DNA of 6,333 nt from Candidatus Tayloriibacteriota bacterium. GTDB taxonomy: Bacteria > Patescibacteriota > Minisyncoccia > Phycocordibacterales > GWA1-40-21. Below, one piece after another: positions 4,574 to 6,333 of the stretch. The position numbers and the translations under genes were made by a program. The stretch spans positions 1-6,333 of the forward strand of contig JAPLZG010000119.1 in assembly GCA_026395155.1 (NCBI GenBank), read 5' to 3'. Position 1 is the stretch's first letter. Each line of letters starts with the position of its first letter. The notes under the pieces are model-generated. The model was not told the origin of the DNA, searched no databases, and was given only the letters and a program-made list of their open reading frames with translations.

Positions 4574-4608
4574 ACAAAAAACCACCTAAAATAGGTGGTT
4601 TTTTGTTT
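4572..4608. terminator. Bidirectional terminator between rpsT and tRNA-Arg
   Basis: A perfect 17-bp stem pairs 4572-4588 with 4592-4608 over a 3-nt AAA loop (core ACCACCTA with TAGGTGGT). It has an A run on one flank and a T run on the other, so it works as a terminator on either strand. The left arm overlaps the rpsT stop codon (TAA 4571-4573). It can end rpsT on + and the tRNA transcript on -. Confidence 0.9.
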
Positions 4609-4609
4609 G

Positions 4610-4681
4610 TGCTTCCAGTTGGAATCGAACCAACATCAAACCCTTCGCAAGGGTTCATCCTATCCGTTGAACGATGGAAGC
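4610..4681 (-). tRNA. tRNA-Arg, anticodon GCG
   Basis: Read on the minus strand, the acceptor GCTTCCA pairs with TGGAAGC, with A73 at 4610 and no encoded CCA. The D arm holds GTTC ... GGAT with G18-G19-A20. The anticodon stem AACCC/GGGTT closes the 7-nt loop TTGCGAA, giving anticodon GCG. The variable loop is 4 nt (TGAT), and the T arm is GTTGG-TTCGATT-CCAAC. A20 and C35 are known arginine identity elements and fit the anticodon. GCG reads CGC and CGU codons; most bacteria use ACG (inosine) for these. The gene is transcribed toward the shared terminator at 4572-4608. Confidence 0.95.
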
Positions 4682-4683
4682 AG

Positions 4684-4709
4684 TAATAGCTAAAAGCTTT
4701 TGGCTATTA
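4684..4709. repeat. 26-bp near-perfect palindrome
   Basis: TAATAGC (4684-4690) pairs with GCTATTA (4703-4709), and the centre AAAAGCTTTT is itself palindromic; only one T-G position is not Watson-Crick. It begins 2 nt upstream of the 5' end of the tRNA. It resembles the AGCTA-type repeats at 4882-4913 and may belong to the same family. Confidence 0.55.
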
Positions 4710-4767
4710 GTTGTTAGACAAAACTAAAAAACAAAAAATACAAATTTTATCACGGTGCAGGCAGAAG

Positions 4768-4836
4768 GGGATGGATTGCCACGCTACGCTCGCAATGACA
4801 AAAAAGGGATGGATTCCCGCCTACGCGGGAATGACA
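4768..4836. repeat. Two tandem REP-like units
   Basis: Two units of 31-33 bp share the head GGGATGGATT (4768-4777 and 4806-4815) and the tail AATGACA (4794-4800 and 4830-4836). The second forms a clean hairpin: ATTCCCGC (4813-4820), loop CTAC, GCGGGAAT (4825-4832). The first pairs only ATTGC (4775-4779) with GCAAT (4792-4796). Units with this head and tail are a familiar type of dispersed intergenic palindrome in many bacteria. They stand out sharply in GC from the AT-rich spacer. Confidence 0.75.
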
Positions 4837-4881
4837 GAAAGGAGGAGAACGACTTATGCAGAGTAAAATTCTTTTGTCTTC

Positions 4882-4913
4882 CTAACACCTAAAAGCTAAC
4901 ACCTAACAGCTAG
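4882..4913. repeat. Short tandem repeat (CTAACACCTAA)
   Basis: CTAACACCTAA occurs at 4882-4892 and 4896-4906 with a 14-nt period, and AGCTA follows each copy (4894-4898, 4908-4912). It ends 2 nt before the stop codon of the minus-strand membrane protein gene. With the palindrome at 4684-4709 it brackets the REP-like pair. Confidence 0.55.
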
Positions 4914-4915
4914 TC

Positions 4916-5350
4916 TTAGAACCCGAGTTTATCCATTATTTTATGAGATATTGGTTCATTCATTTCTTTCTCCTCGAGATATCTGAGTAAAAATTCCCTT
5001 ATATCTAAATGATGATATTCTTCAATAGGTATTATTATAAAAGGCATAATAACTTTCTTAGATTTCAATAATATTTTTGGCTCTTTTTCATCTGTGATAT
5101 CAATCCAGAAGGATTCAAGAGAAGAAAAAGGGTACATATCTTTATTTACTATAATTCCTTCTGGATCTTTAAAAGAAAAGATAAGGAGAGAGAATATTGA
5201 AATAAATATTAAAATAGCAAAAAGTGTGTTGTGTAATATGACTGAAATGACGATAATTGATAATGCAATGATAATAACAGCCCAATACCAGTCCGCAGTT
5301 CGGATTTTCTTTTTATATTCTAGAGCTTTCCAAGAAATTTTTTCGTTCAT
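4916..5350 (-). CDS. Two-helix membrane protein, function unknown
   Basis: A 144-aa protein that I cannot assign to a named family. Residues 1-20 are charged and cytoplasmic-looking (MNEKISWKALEYKKKIRTAD). Two hydrophobic helices follow, at about 22-39 (YWAVIIIALSIIVISVIL) and 43-60 (LFAILIFISIFSLLIFSF), forming a tight hairpin in the membrane. The remaining 84 residues look like a soluble beta-rich domain: EGIIVNKDMYPFSSLESFWID, then KILLKSKK, then PFIIIPIEE, ending in a charged helix and NEPISHKIMDKLGF. The frame is open upstream to a TTG at 5419, but I chose the ATG at 5350. The membrane protein begins sensibly there, and an extended -10 box lies just before it, which would make the mRNA leaderless. 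It is divergent from tpiA. A structural or signalling role at the membrane is possible but unproven. Confidence 0.75.
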   Translation of the reverse strand: MNEKISWKALEYKKKIRTADWYWAVIIIALSIIVISVILHNTLFAILIFISIFSLLIFSFKDPEGIIVNKDMYPFSSLESFWIDITDEKEPKILLKSKKVIMPFIIIPIEEYHHLDIREFLLRYLEEKEMNEPISHKIMDKLGF

Positions 5351-5357
5351 ATCAAAT

Positions 5358-5366
5358 AGTATATCA
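5358..5366 (-). promoter_or_regulatory. Extended -10 promoter of the membrane protein gene
   Basis: TGATATACT on the minus strand (5366-5358) fits TGnTATAnT. The start of transcription would fall at or within a base or two of the ATG at 5350, giving a leaderless mRNA. No clear -35 is seen. Confidence 0.5.
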
Positions 5367-5379
5367 TTTTTATAAAAAT

Positions 5380-5388
5380 TGGTATAAT
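5380..5388 (+). promoter_or_regulatory. Extended -10 promoter, probably for tpiA
   Basis: TGGTATAAT is a perfect extended -10 box. Its predicted start near 5395 gives tpiA a leader of about 118 nt. It sits only 14 nt from the opposite-strand -10 box at 5358-5366, so the two promoters overlap. Confidence 0.55.
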
Positions 5389-5474
5389 TAGACTGTTCAA
5401 GTGTCCCATTAGATAACAATCGAAACAGACTACAAATATGATATTATTGAATATACAAAATTAATCAATTAATT

Positions 5475-5504
5475 AAATAGGAGAAAATAAAATATTTCCT
5501 ATTT
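5475..5504 (+). promoter_or_regulatory. Hairpin in the tpiA leader that pairs an AGGAG
   Basis: AAATAGGA (5475-5482) pairs exactly with TCCTATTT (5497-5504) around a 14-nt AT loop, ending 8 nt before the tpiA ATG. The left arm overlaps AGGAG (5479-5483), the only Shine-Dalgarno-like sequence upstream, which lies 29 nt from the start, too far for direct use. Only GGG (5510-5512) directly precedes the ATG. Confidence 0.45.
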
Positions 5505-5512
5505 CTAACGGG

Positions 5513-6289
5513 ATGGCGAATACAAAAATTATTGTGGCAAACTGGAAAATGAATCCTGAATCGAGTGAAGAATCGAAGAAAATTGCTGTTGAAATAAAGA
5601 ATTCTATTAAGAGTTTTAATAAAAACAAAATTGTAATTTGTCCGCCTTTTGTATTTTTAAATGAAATTTCAAATATATTTTTAAAAAATGAAAAGATCTC
5701 AATTGGTGCTCAAGATATTTTTGTCGGAGATGGAGTTTCTCATACTGGAGAAATTAGTTCTGAAATGTTAAAAAATATTGGTGTAAAATACGTGATTATA
5801 GGTCATTCTGATAGAAGAGAAAGTCTGGATAGTGATTCTTTGGTTAGAGAAAAGCTTTTTGGTGCACTTAAGGATGGTTTTAAAGCTATACTTTGTATTG
5901 GGGAGAAAGAAAGGAATGAACACGGAGATCACTTTCATGAAGTTAAGGGGCAAATCGAATCTGCTATAACAAAATTGTCTAAAAATTTAATAAAGAATTT
6001 GATAATTGCTTATGAACCAATCTGGGCAATAGGTAAAAAAGAAAGTGAGGCAGTAAAACCTGAAGATTTACATGAAATGACTATTTTTATTAGGAGAGTC
6101 GCTAGTGATATTTTGGGTATTAAAGAAGCAGAGAAAATAAAAATACTTTACGGTGGTTCAGTTACAAAAAATAATGCAAAAGAAATAATTGAGAAAGGAA
6201 ATGTAGATGGTCTTTTGATTGGAAGGGAAAGTTTGAAGACAGAGAATTTTATTAAACTCATCAAAAGCGCAAACCATATGGATAGGTGA
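5513..6289 (+). CDS. tpiA: Triosephosphate isomerase
   Basis: It interconverts dihydroxyacetone phosphate and glyceraldehyde 3-phosphate in glycolysis; cytoplasmic dimer or tetramer. The 258-aa length is normal. Catalytic landmarks are all present: Asn10 and Lys12 in VANWKMN, His98 in YVIIGHSDRRE, and Glu168 in IAYEPIWAIG. The phosphate-binding segments are YGGSV at 213-217 and GLLIGRESL at 233-241. Two departures are seen. The conserved Glu after GHS is Asp100. The mobile loop after WAIG reads KKESEAVKPED instead of the usual TGK-type sequence and is about two residues longer. The ATG at 5513 gives the standard start. The next gene begins 3 nt after the stop, so the two are probably co-transcribed. 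Confidence 0.97.
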   Translation: MANTKIIVANWKMNPESSEESKKIAVEIKNSIKSFNKNKIVICPPFVFLNEISNIFLKNEKISIGAQDIFVGDGVSHTGEISSEMLKNIGVKYVIIGHSDRRESLDSDSLVREKLFGALKDGFKAILCIGEKERNEHGDHFHEVKGQIESAITKLSKNLIKNLIIAYEPIWAIGKKESEAVKPEDLHEMTIFIRRVASDILGIKEAEKIKILYGGSVTKNNAKEIIEKGNVDGLLIGRESLKTENFIKLIKSANHMDR

Positions 6290-6292
6290 AAA

Positions 6293-6333
6293 ATGGAAAC
6301 ATTAGAAATAACAGAAACAGACACACTTAAAGT
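6293..6333 (+). CDS. Start of a further gene (cut by the window edge)
   Basis: ATG at 6293 opens a frame that stays open to the end of the window (METLEITETDTLK). An AGGTGA overlapping the tpiA stop codon (6284-6289) lies 3 nt before it, and the gap to the tpiA stop is 3 nt, so translational coupling is likely. The 13 visible residues are acidic and threonine-rich and do not identify the product. Confidence 0.6.
   Translation, partial: METLEITETDTLK

Noticed and set aside
4841..4885. GGAGG followed 10 nt later by an ATG and a 9-codon frame (MQSKILLSS)
   Set aside because: The spacing is long, the peptide is very short, and the site lies between repeat units with no promoter or terminator. 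Probably a chance match.
5351..5419. Longer version of the membrane protein starting at TTG 5419
   Set aside because: The added 23 residues lie over the divergent promoter region, have no ribosome-binding site, and look unlike the rest of the protein.

Overview
The window reads as a piece of a small, AT-rich bacterial chromosome, most likely a Candidate Phyla Radiation (Patescibacteria/Parcubacteria-type) genome. This is an inference from low-GC genes, compact versions of universal genes, several genes with no Shine-Dalgarno, and intergenic spaces full of short GC-rich hairpin repeats. No database search was possible. The genes I can name are housekeeping: fpg/mutM (base-excision repair), ruvA (Holliday-junction processing), rpsT (ribosomal protein S20), tpiA (glycolysis), an Amidase_3-type cell-wall hydrolase and one tRNA-Arg. 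No phage, plasmid, CRISPR or transposase gene is visible.

Layout from left to right: the end of an unrecognised + strand reading frame with a strong terminator (1-285); a membrane-anchored amidase on the minus strand (303-1232) with a 230-nt structured leader (1231-1462); a divergent 60-aa Cys/His-rich protein gene with its own promoter, RBS and terminator (1510-1795); AT repeats and fpg (1818-2884); a 518-nt gene-free stretch with a run of GC-rich hairpins and a perfect 40-bp palindrome (2885-3402); ruvA on the minus strand (3403-3969) with a second structured leader (3968-4189); rpsT and a bidirectional terminator shared with the tRNA on the opposite strand (4307-4681); a REP-like repeat cluster (4684-4913); a two-helix membrane protein on the minus strand (4916-5350); compact divergent promoters; and tpiA followed closely by the start of another gene (5513-6333).

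The most interesting signal is a pair of homologous, previously unlabelled leader elements. One lies directly upstream of the amidase gene and the other directly upstream of ruvA. Each is about 220-230 nt, ends on the AUG of its gene, and has the same stem order: an outer stem of about 26 positions, a small hairpin carrying TGCGACTT, a 12-bp inner stem and an AT-rich tip hairpin. Comparing the two copies, at least eight base pairs have changed on both sides while staying Watson-Crick paired. In the minus-strand RNA the outer stem would cover the GGG ribosome-binding segment and the start codon. I infer a cis-regulatory leader that controls translation; a mobile inverted-repeat element is the main alternative. 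I could not match it to any RNA family I know.
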